Below are positions 4,900 to 5,295 of a stretch of DNA of 5,295 bases, one piece after another; position 1 is the first letter of the stretch; every line of letters begins with the position of its first letter. The notes beneath the pieces were generated by a model. It made no database searches. It saw nothing but the letters and a program-made list of their open reading frames with translations, and was not told where the DNA came from. Origin of the DNA: an uncultured Roseiflexaceae bacterium (GTDB taxonomy: Bacteria; Chloroflexota; Chloroflexia; Chloroflexales; Roseiflexaceae); assembly GCA_903932805.1 (NCBI GenBank), contig CAIZHO010000233.1, positions 1 through 5,295 of the forward strand. The letters are read 5' to 3'. The translations under genes and the position numbers were made by a program.

Positions 4900-5295
4900 A
4901 TGAATCCTTTTGATTTTGCAACACTGCTCGTGTGCTTTATTGCACTCGGGTTCGGGTTTTTCTATGGCGTGCTACGCATGATTGTATTCGGTGTGTTGGC
5001 ATATATCTGCCTCGTGCTGTCGGGCCTGTACTTCCAAACCTTTGGTGACATGTTGCATCTCTATGCAAACATTAACCTGCCCGAAAGTCATGCTATTGCC
5101 TTTTTGTCGACGTTTTTGGTGACGTTCGTCGTGCTGTCCGCCATGGGGTTATACACCTTTCGCTCGATCGCCGGTGACCAGCAGTCGACGACCAGCCGCG
5201 TGACCGGGATTGGGATGGCATTACTCAACGGCTTGGTGGTCTGGGGGGTGGTCGCACATCTGTTGATCTTGATTACCCAAACGGTCCCCGAGTCC
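4900..5295 (+). CDS. CvpA-like polytopic membrane protein (3' truncated)
   Basis: The frame is open from the ATG at 4900 to the window end: 132 residues and no stop. It opens MNPFDFATLLVCFIALGFGF and has four hydrophobic segments, about residues 6-22, 26-45, 64-86 and 102-127. The early glycine-rich turn FFYGVLRMIVFG resembles the GxxRGxxR(E) segment of CvpA/colicin V production family proteins. A charged loop with TSRVTGIGMALLNGLV (98-113) matches the family's G-x-x-x-G segment before the last helix. CvpA-family proteins are inner-membrane proteins linked to colicin V export and envelope homeostasis in E. coli; the role here is unknown. The start is well supported by a strong ribosome binding site and an extended -10 promoter. 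Family assignment rests on topology and a few glycines, so another small membrane family remains possible. Confidence 0.75.
   Translation, partial: MNPFDFATLLVCFIALGFGFFYGVLRMIVFGVLAYICLVLSGLYFQTFGDMLHLYANINLPESHAIAFLSTFLVTFVVLSAMGLYTFRSIAGDQQSTTSRVTGIGMALLNGLVVWGVVAHLLILITQTVPES

Overview
The window is about 5.3 kb of compact, moderately GC-rich (roughly 55% by eye) bacterial chromosome. It holds seven protein genes, of which the first and last are cut by the window edges. The mix is a threonyl-tRNA synthetase without a TGS domain, a DUF4013 membrane protein, a Chloroflexus-like phosphotransferase, a VOC protein and a CvpA-like protein. Together with palindromic GGGCGA-type intergenic repeats, this suggests a member of the Chloroflexota. 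That placement is an inference from protein style, not a demonstrated assignment. No phage, transposase, CRISPR array, tRNA or rRNA gene was seen.

Layout. Positions 1-599 (+) are the C-terminal part of an APH/choline-kinase-fold small-molecule phosphotransferase. A long perfect hairpin at 700-734 separates it from the convergent minus-strand genes. Read in transcription order, the minus-strand cluster is thrS (3574-1793), a 77-residue single-helix membrane protein (1732-1499) and a polytopic DUF4013 protein (1486-746). A good intrinsic terminator (1750-1787) fills the thrS/77-residue-protein gap and ends just before the ribosome binding site of the second gene. The two downstream genes therefore depend on read-through or on a promoter inside thrS.

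The 200-bp divergent region 3575-3776 holds the thrS control region: a candidate -10 box and a small inverted repeat at the predicted transcript start. Next to it is a repeat element made of three 21-bp-period copies beginning ACGGGCGA, the third of which forms one arm of a nested palindrome (3686-3736).

To the right, a VOC/glyoxalase-fold protein (3777-4163, +) converges on a membrane-anchored extracytoplasmic protein of unknown function (4744-4238, -). A second long hairpin (4179-4213) lies between them. The anchored protein is divergent from a CvpA-like membrane protein (4900 to the window end, +). Each of these two has a recognisable extended -10 promoter in the 155-bp gap.

The only gene with a certain cellular role is thrS (charging tRNA-Thr for translation). 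The others look like ordinary housekeeping or envelope genes of unknown detailed function. I see no clear evidence of a new multi-gene system. The most unusual items are the repeat/palindrome next to the thrS promoter, the terminator embedded in the thrS transcription unit, and a C-rich repeat with G-quadruplex potential over the VOC start codon.
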